A DNA stretch of 60,655 nt from an uncultured Spartobacteria bacterium (GTDB lineage Bacteria; Verrucomicrobiota; Verrucomicrobiia; Chthoniobacterales; Chthoniobacteraceae): NCBI GenBank assembly GCA_903901425.1, contig CAIURC010000030.1:1-60655 (forward strand), written 5' to 3'. The notes beneath the pieces are model-generated. The model did no database searches. It was not told the origin of the DNA and saw only the letters and a list, made by a program, of their open reading frames with translations. The translations under genes were made by a program, and so were the position numbers. Positions 27,788-36,812 of this stretch are shown here, piece after piece. Position 1 is the stretch's first letter; every line of letters begins with the position of its first letter.

Positions 27788-29185
27788 TTACTCCTCCGGC
27801 AACGGCTGTCCCTTTGTCTCGGGGGCAAAGATCAACGCCGCCAATCCGAAGAGGAAAATCACGCACATCGTCATCGCTGAATACCGGTACGGCAGAGGCA
27901 ACGCGTGACTGACAAAAACTTCTTTGGTCAGGATCGACGAGAAGAAGCTCCCGCCAGCCGCCGCAAACCGGCCCAGATTATAGCAGAATGACGTCCCCGT
28001 GCTCCGAAGCCGGCTGGGGAACAGTTCGGGCAGATAGATGGCGAATCCAGCAAACACCCCCAGTTGGGCAGCCCCCATCAATGGCATCATCCAGTAAGCA
28101 TCCTGCGGAGAATCCATTTTCCAATACACCCCAAAAGTCACCCCAAGTGCGGCAACAAAACCCACGGCAAACGCCAGGCGCCGCCCGGTGGCATTGGCCA
28201 GACGCGTAAACAGCCACATCCCGGTCGCCGCTCCCAACATGTTCAGCAGGTACGCATTGGTAATTGCACGGTTCACCGCGGCCTTCACCGCATCCCCCTC
28301 CAACCCCGCCTTCTGGTAATGCGTGGCAAACACCGTTTTCTGAAGGTCCGGGGCATACTCCCCAATCGCCCAAAGCCCCACCACCCCCGTAGAAGCGATC
28401 ACCGCACCCACCACCAAGTTGCGCCGCCAGCGCGGATCCCCCAACAAACTCCCGTACGAGGCGAAAATGCCGCCCTTGGGCAGGCCACCGCTCTCCTTCA
28501 AACGCAGCCAAGATTCCGGTTCGCGCAGACGGCCCCGCGTGACCAACACCATCAACGCCGGCACGGAGCCAATCAGGAACATCCACCGCCACCCCTCTCC
28601 CGGCGTCACCACCTTGGATGCCTCCAGATTGTCGATCCCCATCTTGGCAAAACCGGCCGCCACATTCCCAACGGTCGACAACACCTGCAGCATGCCCAGC
28701 GCCTGAACACGCGCCCCACTCGGCACCGTCTCCGCGATCAATGCCACCGCCAATCCAAACACGCCTCCCACACCCAGACCCGTCAAAAACCGGAACAGGG
28801 TGAAATCCCACGCCGTGCGGCTCAGAAAACTTAATCCCGTAAACCCCGAGTAGATCAGGATCGTCAGTGTCAGCATCCGAGCCCGGCCATAGCGATCCCC
28901 CAACGCCCCGAAAATCATCCCCCCAACGCCCCACCCGATCAGAAACCATGCCGTCACCACTTTGCCAAAAGCCTGGACGGCAGGCGCAGACGGCGACTCG
29001 TGCATCAGCGATGCCAGCGCAGGAATCCGCGCCAGAGAAAACAGCCGCTGGTCCAAACAGTCAAAAAACCATGCGGCCGACGCCACAAGAAACACGAACC
29101 AATGGTACCCATTCAGAAGGCGCCACCATGGCGTGTCTGGGCCCGCCGTCTGCCGCACCGAATCTTTCAACTGGGAGGAACTCAT
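27788..29185 (-). CDS. MFS transporter, sugar/acid symporter type
   Basis: 465 residues with about 12 hydrophobic helices. The family A-motif between helices 2 and 3 is GALGDRYGRARMLTL, and a PESWLRLKESGG-type loop follows helix 6 (REPESW is common in the aromatic acid/sugar subfamilies). FFDCLDQRLFS near residue 45 corresponds to the first helix. The C-terminal half includes YLPELFPSRLRSTGTSFCYNLGR, the signature of metabolite:H+ symporters. The substrate cannot be named. ATG 29185 (MSSSQLKDSV) was chosen; the ORF extension to 29329 lacks coding character. It is divergent from the DUF6807-Gfo/Idh/MocA pair, which could make or use the transported compound. Confidence 0.9.
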   Translation of the reverse strand: MSSSQLKDSVRQTAGPDTPWWRLLNGYHWFVFLVASAAWFFDCLDQRLFSLARIPALASLMHESPSAPAVQAFGKVVTAWFLIGWGVGGMIFGALGDRYGRARMLTLTILIYSGFTGLSFLSRTAWDFTLFRFLTGLGVGGVFGLAVALIAETVPSGARVQALGMLQVLSTVGNVAAGFAKMGIDNLEASKVVTPGEGWRWMFLIGSVPALMVLVTRGRLREPESWLRLKESGGLPKGGIFASYGSLLGDPRWRRNLVVGAVIASTGVVGLWAIGEYAPDLQKTVFATHYQKAGLEGDAVKAAVNRAITNAYLLNMLGAATGMWLFTRLANATGRRLAFAVGFVAALGVTFGVYWKMDSPQDAYWMMPLMGAAQLGVFAGFAIYLPELFPSRLRSTGTSFCYNLGRFAAAGGSFFSSILTKEVFVSHALPLPYRYSAMTMCVIFLFGLAALIFAPETKGQPLPEE

Positions 29186-29507
29186 AAGGCGCAGAGATTG
29201 GAACCCACTCCCGGTCCGGACAATCAAAAAACCCGGCCTCCATCCATTCCCTTGTCCCGGCGTTTGCCCCAGACTGACGCGGGTTCGGAAAACCATCCCC
29301 ACGAAACAGCCCGGATCGGGTATACACACACAACTGCCGTGGCCTCGAATGCCCGGTCTTCACCCCCATACCCCCGTTTTCACAAAACCTTCGCTCCGAT
29401 GAACCTCCCCCCTTCCCTCCTTCCGGCCTGTGTGCTGAGATCCTAGAAGTCCCCGTGCCCCCCGGCGTTCCCTCTCCCCGTCCGATTCACCCCACAGCCG
29501 ATCTCCC
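29186..29507. other. Divergent intergenic region (322 bp), nothing identified
   Basis: The gap between the MFS gene (minus) and the DUF6807 gene (plus). No supported ORF, RNA or clear inverted repeat was found. It should contain both promoters, but no convincing -35/-10 pair was visible. Confidence 0.5.
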
Positions 29508-30491
29508 ATGAAACCCCTCCTCTCCACCACTTCCGCAGTTCTGAGCGCGATGCTGCTTGCGAACATTTCCAGCGCTGATGTCACCCTCAAAGACCTTCCC
29601 GGCAAGGTTCGGGTCGAGATCGACGGACAACTGCTCACCGAATACTGCTACCAGGGCGCTGACCACGTGTATTTCTACCCCCTGATCGGCCCTGGAGGCG
29701 CCCCCATGACCCGCTCATGGCCCATGGAAGAGGCTCCCAACGAAGAACACGATCATCCCCACCACCGCTCCCTCTGGTTCGCTCATGGCATGGTCAATGG
29801 CGTCGATTTCTGGAGCGAGGCCGCCTCGCACCGGGGGAAAACCCCGCCGCCCCTGGGAAAAATCGTGCACCGCGAGTTTCTCCGAAAAGAGAGCGGCAAA
29901 GACCGCGCGATCCTCCGCGACCGACTCGATTGGGTGGCTCCTGACGGGACCGTCCTTCTCGCCAGCGAACAGCAACTCACCGTGCATCAGCCCAAAGACG
30001 AGACCCGGATTTTGGACATGGAGATCCAACTCAAAGCCAACCAGTCCGCCATCACTCTTGGAGACACCAAGGAAGGCACCATGGCCATCCGGATTGCGGA
30101 ATCCATGCGGTTGTCCGCCCCGGGCAAAAAACCAGGGCTGGGCCATGTTCTGGCCGGAAACGGAAAGACAGACGAAGACGTCTGGGGCTCCCGGGCCGAC
30201 TGGGTGGACATGTACGGACCGGTGGCGGGCAAAACCGTGGGGATCGCCATGCTTGCCCACCCTGCAAATCCGCGCCACCCGACACGGTGGCATGCCCGGG
30301 CCTACGGTCTCTTCGCAGCCAACCCGTTCTGCGAACATGAGATGGACAAATCGCAACCCAAAGACTCCGGAACCCTCAAGCTGGATCCGGGCCAGTCCAT
30401 CACTTTCCGGTACCGGATTCTGCTTCATCCCGATGCCCCGCAACCAGCCCGGATTCAAGCCGAGTACGATTCCTTCCGTTCCATCCCCTAA
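29508..30491 (+). CDS. DUF6807 (formerly PmoA-like) exported protein
   Basis: 327 residues with a signal peptide (MKPLLSTTSAVLSAMLLANISSA). The family landmark is the His-rich segment HDHPHHRSLWFAHGMVNGVDFW near residue 85, followed by GWSD-like aromatic strands and a C-terminal RYRILLHP. This family was once labelled 'methane oxygenase PmoA', but it is not related to particulate methane monooxygenase; function is unknown. In Verrucomicrobiota and Planctomycetota it typically sits beside Tat-exported Gfo/Idh/MocA enzymes, exactly as here (22-bp gap to the next gene), which suggests a shared role in sugar or glycoside modification in the periplasm. That role is an inference. Confidence 0.85.
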   Translation: MKPLLSTTSAVLSAMLLANISSADVTLKDLPGKVRVEIDGQLLTEYCYQGADHVYFYPLIGPGGAPMTRSWPMEEAPNEEHDHPHHRSLWFAHGMVNGVDFWSEAASHRGKTPPPLGKIVHREFLRKESGKDRAILRDRLDWVAPDGTVLLASEQQLTVHQPKDETRILDMEIQLKANQSAITLGDTKEGTMAIRIAESMRLSAPGKKPGLGHVLAGNGKTDEDVWGSRADWVDMYGPVAGKTVGIAMLAHPANPRHPTRWHARAYGLFAANPFCEHEMDKSQPKDSGTLKLDPGQSITFRYRILLHPDAPQPARIQAEYDSFRSIP

Positions 30492-30513
30492 TCTCCCCCA
30501 CCCCTCCTGAACC

Positions 30514-32052
30514 ATGCCGCACTCCCACACTCCCCAGACTGGCTTGGACTCAAAAATATCCCGCCGCAGTTTCCTCGGCACAGCTGCGATGGCTGCTGCC
30601 GGTTTATCGCTTCCTGCCCGGATCCACGCCGCCTCCGTGGGCGCTAATACCGATCTGAGGATCGGTGTCGTCGGGTTTAATGGACGCGGCAAGGATCACA
30701 TCAACAACTACCTCAAACTCCCGGGTGTCCGGATTGCTGCGCTCTGCGATGTGGATCCCTCGGTGCTCGCCGCGGGCCTCGCACAACTCCGGTCCAAGGG
30801 TGCCAATCCCTCTGGATACAGCGACCTTCGAAAACTGCTAGAATCCGGAGAGATCGACGCGGTTTCCATCGCCACCCCCAACCATTGGCACGCACTCGGA
30901 GCGATCTGGAGTTGCCAGGCTGGCAAACATGTTTACGTGGAAAAACCCGTCTCCCACACCGTTTGGGAAGGCCGCCAGATTGTCCATGCAGCAGCCCAGA
31001 ACCGCCGCATCGTTCAGATGGGGATCCAGAGCCGGTCCGGCGCCGGGATTGCGGCGGCACTCCGCTGGGCAGCCGAGGGGCACCTTGGCAAAATCCGGCA
31101 TGTCACCGGCCTCTGTTACAAACGCCGGCCGAGCATCGACACTGCCGGGGCGCCCCAACCTGTCCCTGAGGGACTCGACTACGATCTCTGGTGTGGTCCA
31201 GCTCCCAAAGCAGCAGTGCGCCGGAAAAAATTTCATTACGACTGGCATTGGCTCTGGGACTTCGGGAACGGCGACCTTGGCAACCAAGGCGTGCACCAGA
31301 TGGACATCGCCCGCCGGTTCCTTGGTGAATCCGACCTGCCTCCCAGCGTGCTCATGCTGGGGGGGCGCTTTGGCTATTCCGACGATGGCGAAACCCCCAA
31401 CACCGCCATGGTTCTCCACAACTACGCCAAAGGCCCTCTCCTCTTTGAGGTCCGCGGACTTCCCTCCAAAACTGATTCCAAGGAAATGGACCAGCACTTC
31501 GGCTCCTCCGTTGGCGTGGTGGCCCATTACGAAAAAGGGAGGATTGTCTGCCCCAACTACACGGATGCAGCGGCTTTTGACTCCTCAGGCCGCCAGATCA
31601 TCGCCTTCGGGAAAACGGCGCTTCCCAAGGATTCAGCCACCTCTGTGCAACTCATCGAATCCGAGGACGCCGATCTTCAGAACCATTACGCCAATTTTCT
31701 CCGCGCCGTCCGCGCCAACGACGCAACCCTCCTCAACGGCCCCATCCGCGAGGGGCACGTCTCCAGCGCACTCTGCCATGTGGCCAATATTTCTTACCGC
31801 CTTGGAAAACCAATGGCCGTGGATGCCGCCCGCGAAAAACTCGGATCGCAACCAGAAGCCGCAGAGTCTTTTGGCCGCATGTGTGCCCACCTGGAAGCGA
31901 ACGGGCTTCCCGTAGCCAACACCTCCATCACGACTGGTGAGTTTCTCCAGATCGATCCCGCCACCGAAGTTTTTCTAAAATCCGAACCCGCGAACGCGCT
32001 GCTCCATCGAAAGGACCGGCCCGGATTCCAAGTCCCGAACTTGGGCGCCTGA
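30514..32052 (+). CDS. Tat-exported Gfo/Idh/MocA family oxidoreductase (second copy)
   Basis: 512 residues. The Tat signal is SRRSFLGTAAMAAAGLSLPA, followed by LRIGVVGFNGRGKDHI (Rossmann dinucleotide fold), ISIATPN-like VSIATPNHWHAL, VYVEKPVSHTVWEGRQ (the EKP catalytic motif) and QMGIQSRSGAGI. The C-terminal sheet includes DFGNGDLGNQGVHQMD. This is the common bacteroidete/verrucomicrobial subgroup with GDLGNQGVHQMD; the substrate is unknown. It is 22 bp downstream of the DUF6807 gene, so the two are one operon. It is paralogous to 7850-9238, which has the equivalent GDMGCHNLDP motif. Confidence 0.92.
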   Translation: MPHSHTPQTGLDSKISRRSFLGTAAMAAAGLSLPARIHAASVGANTDLRIGVVGFNGRGKDHINNYLKLPGVRIAALCDVDPSVLAAGLAQLRSKGANPSGYSDLRKLLESGEIDAVSIATPNHWHALGAIWSCQAGKHVYVEKPVSHTVWEGRQIVHAAAQNRRIVQMGIQSRSGAGIAAALRWAAEGHLGKIRHVTGLCYKRRPSIDTAGAPQPVPEGLDYDLWCGPAPKAAVRRKKFHYDWHWLWDFGNGDLGNQGVHQMDIARRFLGESDLPPSVLMLGGRFGYSDDGETPNTAMVLHNYAKGPLLFEVRGLPSKTDSKEMDQHFGSSVGVVAHYEKGRIVCPNYTDAAAFDSSGRQIIAFGKTALPKDSATSVQLIESEDADLQNHYANFLRAVRANDATLLNGPIREGHVSSALCHVANISYRLGKPMAVDAAREKLGSQPEAAESFGRMCAHLEANGLPVANTSITTGEFLQIDPATEVFLKSEPANALLHRKDRPGFQVPNLGA

Positions 32053-32258
32053 CAGAGCCAAAAGGAGCTCTCCCATCGGCTCCTGCGATTTTCGGAACCG
32101 GTCTTCTGGGCCCAACGGCTTTCCGTGGCCTTCGGCCTGTTTCAGCCCTCAGACGCGGTTGAGCGTTTGAGGACGACTTTGTTCCAGCGGACGGCCCATG
32201 GGATTTGTGGGAACCCGGCATTTACAGGAGCGGGTGGAATCGAACACCCTCAGGGTTC

Positions 32259-33284
32259 ATGGCCAAGTCTCTTTCCAGGCCGCAAACCAATCTGGCGTAT
32301 GCGACCGTGTACGTCCTTGCCGTAATGACCGTTTTCGCCGTGGGGTACCGCATGGCGGGTTGGTCATGGTTCGATTCTGTCTACATGGTGTTTATCACCT
32401 CTTTCAGCGTCGGATTTGGCGAAGTCATCCCAGTCAAGGATCCGTGGCTCCGCGTCTGGACCATGGGCCTGATTGTCCTCGGCTGCAGTGGAATCATTTT
32501 CATCACCGGCGCTCTGGTCCAACTCCTCACAGAAGCACAAATCCTCCAAGCCATCGGAGGCAAACGTATGGAAAAGGAAATCGCGAAACTCAAAAACCAC
32601 GCCATTGTGTGCGGCTTCGGCAGGATCGGTCGGATGATCGCCAGCCAACTTGAATCCGGCGGCATCCCGTTCCTCATTGTGGACCATGACCCGACCCGGA
32701 TCGCCGAGGCTCAGGAAGCCGGATGGCTCACACTGGCTGGCGAGGCCACTGACGAGGATGTCCTTCACACCGCCGGAATCCAACGCGCCCGCGTCCTCGC
32801 CACCGTGCTTCCCAACGATGCCGCCAACGTGTTCATCACCCTGAGCGCCCGGAACATCGCCCCAGAGATCCAGATCATCGCCCGTGGCGAGGTGCCCAGC
32901 ACCGAGAAAAAACTCATCCAGGCAGGTGCCAACCGGGTGGTTCTTCCCGCACACATCGGCGCCGAACGCATCGCGCACCTCATTCTCCACCCGAATGCGC
33001 GCGACCTGCTCGGCAGCCAGACTCAGGCCAAAATCGAATTCGAACATCACCTCGCCGAACTCGGACTCGACATCGAAGAAATCCAGATCGCCGCCACATC
33101 CCCTTGGGCCAACCAGACCTTGGAGGATGTCCAAAAAGAAACGGCGGGCCACCTCCTTCCCATCGCGATTCACCGGCAAAACGGCGGGACCGAACTGCGC
33201 CCCGCCCCGGAAACTGTTCTCCGCCTTGGCGACGCGCTGGTGGTGTTGAAACGCGGTTTTCCAACCCCAGTCGCCCGCAGGTGA
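32259..33284 (+). CDS. Two-helix K+ channel with cytosolic RCK (TrkA-N/TrkA-C) domain
   Basis: 341 residues from ATG 32259. The membrane part is minimal: TM1 (about 11-32), a pore helix, the selectivity filter S50-V-G-F-G-E55, and TM2 (about 65-90). An RCK N-lobe follows with the dinucleotide motif GFGRIGR (119-125) and acidic strand end LIVDHDPTR, then a TrkA-C domain (about 260-335) with LRLGDALVVL. This is the MthK-like architecture: potassium conductance gated by ligand binding to the RCK ring. The filter departs from the classical TVGYG by Ser and Phe. The upstream 206 bp are non-coding, and the in-frame extension to 32205 lacks channel homology. Confidence 0.9.
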   Translation: MAKSLSRPQTNLAYATVYVLAVMTVFAVGYRMAGWSWFDSVYMVFITSFSVGFGEVIPVKDPWLRVWTMGLIVLGCSGIIFITGALVQLLTEAQILQAIGGKRMEKEIAKLKNHAIVCGFGRIGRMIASQLESGGIPFLIVDHDPTRIAEAQEAGWLTLAGEATDEDVLHTAGIQRARVLATVLPNDAANVFITLSARNIAPEIQIIARGEVPSTEKKLIQAGANRVVLPAHIGAERIAHLILHPNARDLLGSQTQAKIEFEHHLAELGLDIEEIQIAATSPWANQTLEDVQKETAGHLLPIAIHRQNGGTELRPAPETVLRLGDALVVLKRGFPTPVARR

Positions 33285-33458
33285 AGGAGGCCGCTCCTCA
33301 GGAGGCCGGCCCCACCAGAAGATGGGCTTGCAGAACGACCGGGATCTCTTGCAGACCCCGTCAAACCGGGAAACGCCTGCGCAACCGGCCACGAGGCCTT
33401 CAGGAACGCAGTCGTCCCGAAGGCCAGGACGCACAGGCCTCCCAATTTGGTCAAATCC

Positions 33459-33474
33459 GCCGCATCGCTGCGGC
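33459..33474 (-). terminator. Possible hairpin terminator after tpiA
   Basis: A perfect 6-bp stem, GCCGCA/TGCGGC, with a 4-base loop, 11 bp beyond the tpiA stop on the minus strand. There is only a short ATTT after the stem instead of a T-run, so it may be inefficient or Rho-assisted. Confidence 0.3.
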
Positions 33475-33485
33475 ACCGTCCCGAA

Positions 33486-34244
33486 TCAATTCGAGTTTTT
33501 GACAATCTCCACGAAGCCGCGGGCATCCAAGCTGGCACCGCCGACCAGCGCTCCGTCGATGTCGGGCTGGCTCATCAACTCCGCCGCGTTGCCCGGCTTG
33601 ACGCTTCCCCCGTACTGAATCCGGACCTTGTCCGCGACCGTTTTTCCACCGAGGCTCGCCAACTGGCTCCGGATAAATGCATGGGCCTCTTGGGCCTGAG
33701 CGGGACTCGCCGTCCTGCCCGTGCCAATCGCCCACACCGGTTCATAGGCCACAACCAGTTCCGCCATGTCTTCCGGGGATACGCCCTGCAGCCCCAAACG
33801 CAGCTGCCGCTCCAAAACCGACTCCACCTTGCCGCCGTCCCTCTCCTCCAAGGTCTCCCCGACACAGAGAATCGGCCGCAGCGACGCGGCCAGAGCCGCC
33901 CGGGTTTTCCGGTTCACGGTTTCGTCGGTTTCACCGAAAAGCGTGCGCCGTTCGCTGTGTCCAAGGATCACGTACCGCACAAACAATTCGCGCAACATTT
34001 CCGCGCTGATCTCCCCGGTGAACGCCCCCGGCTTTTCCCAGTGCATGTTCTGGGCCGCCAGTTTCACCCGGTCGGAGGCAGAAAGACGCTCGGAAACCTT
34101 GGCCAGTGCAGTAAACGGCGGCGCGATTACCACCTCCACCCGGCGTTCATCCCCAAGTTCCAAGAGAAACGTGTCCAGGAACGCCATCGATTCCCCGACC
34201 GTCTTGTTCATCTTCCAGTTTGCAGCAATGATTTTTTTGCGCAT
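33486..34244 (-). CDS. tpiA: Triosephosphate isomerase
   Basis: 252 residues, the normal TIM length. The catalytic residues are visible: N9 and K11 in AANWKMNKT, H96 in YVILGHSERR, and E168 in VAYEPVWAIGTG. The phosphate-gripping loops are IQYGGSVKP and DGALVGGASL. It interconverts glyceraldehyde 3-phosphate and dihydroxyacetone phosphate in glycolysis. It follows pgk by 63 bp on the same strand, forming a pgk-tpiA operon. gap, the frequent third member, is not adjacent. Confidence 0.97.
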   Translation of the reverse strand: MRKKIIAANWKMNKTVGESMAFLDTFLLELGDERRVEVVIAPPFTALAKVSERLSASDRVKLAAQNMHWEKPGAFTGEISAEMLRELFVRYVILGHSERRTLFGETDETVNRKTRAALAASLRPILCVGETLEERDGGKVESVLERQLRLGLQGVSPEDMAELVVAYEPVWAIGTGRTASPAQAQEAHAFIRSQLASLGGKTVADKVRIQYGGSVKPGNAAELMSQPDIDGALVGGASLDARGFVEIVKNSN

Positions 34245-34307
34245 ACGCCCTTTTAAATTCAGTTATGTTCCGGAGTCGGATTCCTCAGCGGTTGAAATTC
34301 GCAGCCG

Positions 34308-35525
34308 TCACTTCTCGGTCAACGCGGCCACGCCAGGCAACACGCGCCCCTCCAACAACTCCAAGGAGGCGCCGCCACCGGTGGAGATGAAAGTCATCTT
34401 GTCCGCGAGGCCAAACTGCTTCACCGCAGTCACAGAGTCGCCGCCGCCGATGATCGTGACCGCGCCGCTCTGGCCCACGTTGGCCACCGCTTCCGCAAGC
34501 CCGCGTGTGCCGTGCGCAAACGGGGGCAACTCAAAAACCCCAACCGGCCCGTTCCACAGGACAGTCTTGGCCTGGGCAATCTCAGCCGCATACTTTTTGA
34601 CGGTCTCAGGCCCAATGTCGACGGCCTCCCAACCCTCCGTGATCCCGCCGCCGACCTCGAGGATTCCGGTGGCTCTGGGCTGCGCGGTCGCGCTAAACTC
34701 CTGGGTCTCCAGGTTGTCGATGGGCAGGAGGAACTTGACTCCCTTCTGCTTGGCCAACTCGAGCAACTCCACAGCCAGTCCCACCTTGTCGGCTTCCACC
34801 CGGCTCTTGCCCGTGCCGATCCCAATCGCCTTGTAAAAGGTGTACGCCATGGCGCCACCGATCAGAAACACGTCCGCCTTCTCCATCAACGCCTTGATCA
34901 CCCCGATCTTGTCCGAAACCTTGGATCCCCCCAAAATCACGAGGAACGGGCGCTGCGGCTTTTCAAGCTCGCCTTGGAGGTACTGGAGTTCTTTCTCCAT
35001 CAGAAGCCCCATGGCCGACTGGGCGCAATGCTGAGCGATCCCTGCCGTGGACGCGTGCGCCCGGTGTGCGGCTCCGAATGCGTCATTGACAAAGAGGTCC
35101 CCCAAATCCGCCAGTGCCTTGGCGAAGCCCGACTCATTGGCCTCCTCCTCCGCATGGAACCGGACATTCTCAAGCAAAGCCACGCCACCGTCCTGCAGCG
35201 AGTCCACCACCGCCCGGGCCGACGCTCCAACCACCTCGGGGCTGAATGCCACCGGCGCCTTCAACAACCCGCTCAGGTGTTCCGCAACCGGACGCAGCGT
35301 GTACTTGGGGTTCGGTTGGCCCTTGGGCCGCCCAAAATGGGCCATCAACACCACACGCGCTCCGCGCTCCCGCAGCAGTTCGATCGTGGGAAGACTCTCC
35401 CGGATCCGGGTGTCGTCCGTGATCCGGACCGCGCCGTCCTTCTCCTCCGTGGGCACGTTGAAATCCACGCGCACCAACACTTTTTTGCCTCGAACTGAAA
35501 GGTCCCGAACAGAAATTTTGGCCAT
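34308..35525 (-). CDS. pgk: Phosphoglycerate kinase
   Basis: 405 residues from ATG 35525 (MAKISVRDLSVRGKKVLVRVDFNVP). Landmarks are RVDFNVPTEEKDG, LMAHFGRPKGQPNPKYTLRPVA, LENVRFHAEEEANE, NDAFGAAHRAHAST, LGGSKVSDKIGVI and the nucleotide loop GGGDSVTAVKQFG near the C-terminus. The enzyme transfers phosphate from 1,3-bisphosphoglycerate to ADP. The upstream in-frame extension to 35585 is not homologous to Pgk. It is the first gene of the pgk-tpiA unit; the LacI-type gene lies about 100 bp upstream on the same strand. Confidence 0.97.
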   Translation of the reverse strand: MAKISVRDLSVRGKKVLVRVDFNVPTEEKDGAVRITDDTRIRESLPTIELLRERGARVVLMAHFGRPKGQPNPKYTLRPVAEHLSGLLKAPVAFSPEVVGASARAVVDSLQDGGVALLENVRFHAEEEANESGFAKALADLGDLFVNDAFGAAHRAHASTAGIAQHCAQSAMGLLMEKELQYLQGELEKPQRPFLVILGGSKVSDKIGVIKALMEKADVFLIGGAMAYTFYKAIGIGTGKSRVEADKVGLAVELLELAKQKGVKFLLPIDNLETQEFSATAQPRATGILEVGGGITEGWEAVDIGPETVKKYAAEIAQAKTVLWNGPVGVFELPPFAHGTRGLAEAVANVGQSGAVTIIGGGDSVTAVKQFGLADKMTFISTGGGASLELLEGRVLPGVAALTEK

Positions 35526-35624
35526 AGCGCCCCCCAATCTCTCCGGTTTTCCGCGCAGATCAAGCGCTACCCGGGCCGCACCCAAAAAATCCCGGCCACA
35601 GCCGGACTCCCGGCAAACCCCGAC

Positions 35625-36668
35625 TCACACCGGCTGGACCGGTGCCGGACCTACGCTCTCCCGGGCGATGAACCGCGCCGGAAACACCACCTGTTCGACC
35701 TGCTCCGGAACCCGCGTCTTTTCAACCCGCTCAATCAGCAGCGACGCCGTTTTTCGGGCCATCTCGCCGATGGGTTGGCCAATGGTGGAAAGCGTGACCC
35801 CAAGGAAACGCCCAAGCGGGATGTCATCCACACCCACCACGGAAAGATCCTTGGGCACCCGGATCCCGAGTTCCACCGCCGCACGCAGCGAAGCAACAGC
35901 CGCAAGGTCGTTCATCGCAATGAGCGCTGTGGGCCGTTCCGCAGCCGGTTTTCTGAGCGCTTCGCGGGCCGCTCCAAATGCACTGTCCAAGCCGTGCCCG
36001 CACCGGATGAACTGACAGCGCAGACTGCTCCCGCTGCGCTCATGGAGAAAACGGCCCAGCAACTCCCGGCGGTGCCCGTCATCCTGTCCCTCCGACAACG
36101 CGTTCAAAAATGCAAAAGACCGGTGCCCGAGTTCCAAAAGAGCGTCCACGGCACCAAGCAGGCCCGCCGAAAAGTCCACCATGACTGCATCCCCCGCAAT
36201 CGGAGCCCCGCCGGCCGCCGTCAGAGCCACAAACGGTCGCCCCCTCCGGTACTGGTCTCGCAGAAAGTCGGCGTGCGCGGTGTTGTCACTCAGAAATGAC
36301 GCCATCCCATCAATTTGGCGGTCGGAAAGATCCTCCAAAAAATGGCGTTCCCGTTTCAGGTCGGTGCGCCAGTTTTCCAGGATCAGGTCGAACCCCCTTT
36401 TCTCGGCCTCAAGATCCAGCAGGTCTGCAAAAGTGGTGTAGTACGGGTTGTGCAGGTCCGGCACGAGCAGGCCAAGGGTGTTGAAACGGCCCGATCTGAG
36501 GCCCACTGCCGCCCGGTTGGGTTTGTAACCAAGTTCCTCGGCAGCGGCAAACACGCGCGCCTCCGTCTCCTTGGATGCCCAGGAGTTGGGGCGCCTGTTG
36601 AGAATGGTGGATGCGGTGTTGACCGCCACACCGGCTTTTGCGGCAACATCCTTCAAACGAACTTTCAT
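35625..36668 (-). CDS. LacI family transcriptional regulator
   Basis: 347 residues from ATG 36668. The helix-turn-helix and hinge are MKVRLKDVAAKAGVAVNTASTILN and RVFAAAEELGYKPNRAA. A periplasmic-binding-like sensor domain follows (TLGLLVPDLHNPYYTTFADLLD, FAFLNAL, ALIAMNDLAAVASLRAAVELGIRVPKDLSVVGVDDIPLGR) and ends in the usual ARESVG tail. It should repress, or occasionally activate, sugar genes. It is divergent from the GPH-type transporter/hydrolase operon at 36813, the obvious candidate target. A candidate operator is at 36702-36724. Confidence 0.93.
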   Translation of the reverse strand: MKVRLKDVAAKAGVAVNTASTILNRRPNSWASKETEARVFAAAEELGYKPNRAAVGLRSGRFNTLGLLVPDLHNPYYTTFADLLDLEAEKRGFDLILENWRTDLKRERHFLEDLSDRQIDGMASFLSDNTAHADFLRDQYRRGRPFVALTAAGGAPIAGDAVMVDFSAGLLGAVDALLELGHRSFAFLNALSEGQDDGHRRELLGRFLHERSGSSLRCQFIRCGHGLDSAFGAAREALRKPAAERPTALIAMNDLAAVASLRAAVELGIRVPKDLSVVGVDDIPLGRFLGVTLSTIGQPIGEMARKTASLLIERVEKTRVPEQVEQVVFPARFIARESVGPAPVQPV

Positions 36669-36701
36669 AGGAAAAAGGGGAACAAGGAGGGTTTCATATA
36701 C

Positions 36702-36724
36702 GGGTTTGCACCGGGGCACAACCC
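36702..36724. promoter_or_regulatory. Candidate LacI-family operator between lacI-like and MFS genes
   Basis: TGCACCGGGGCA (36707-36718) is a 12-bp palindrome with one mismatched pair and a central CCGG. It is flanked by GGGTT (36702-36706) and AACCC (36720-36724), which pair with a one-base offset. Central CG-containing palindromes are typical of LacI-type operators. It lies 34 bp from the regulator start and 89 bp from the transporter start. Binding is inferred, not shown. Confidence 0.35.
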
Positions 36725-36812
36725 GAAGTTGCAAAACTTTATCGCCCGCTTCCCCACTTCCCCCGTCCCGAGGAACCTGCCATGGTTCTTCCCCTTCACC
36801 TCCCTCCATCCC

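Noticed and set aside
33766-36015. Long + strand ORFs over tpiA, pgk and the LacI gene
   Set aside because: Ser/Arg/Pro-rich shadows of three confidently identified genes on the opposite strand.
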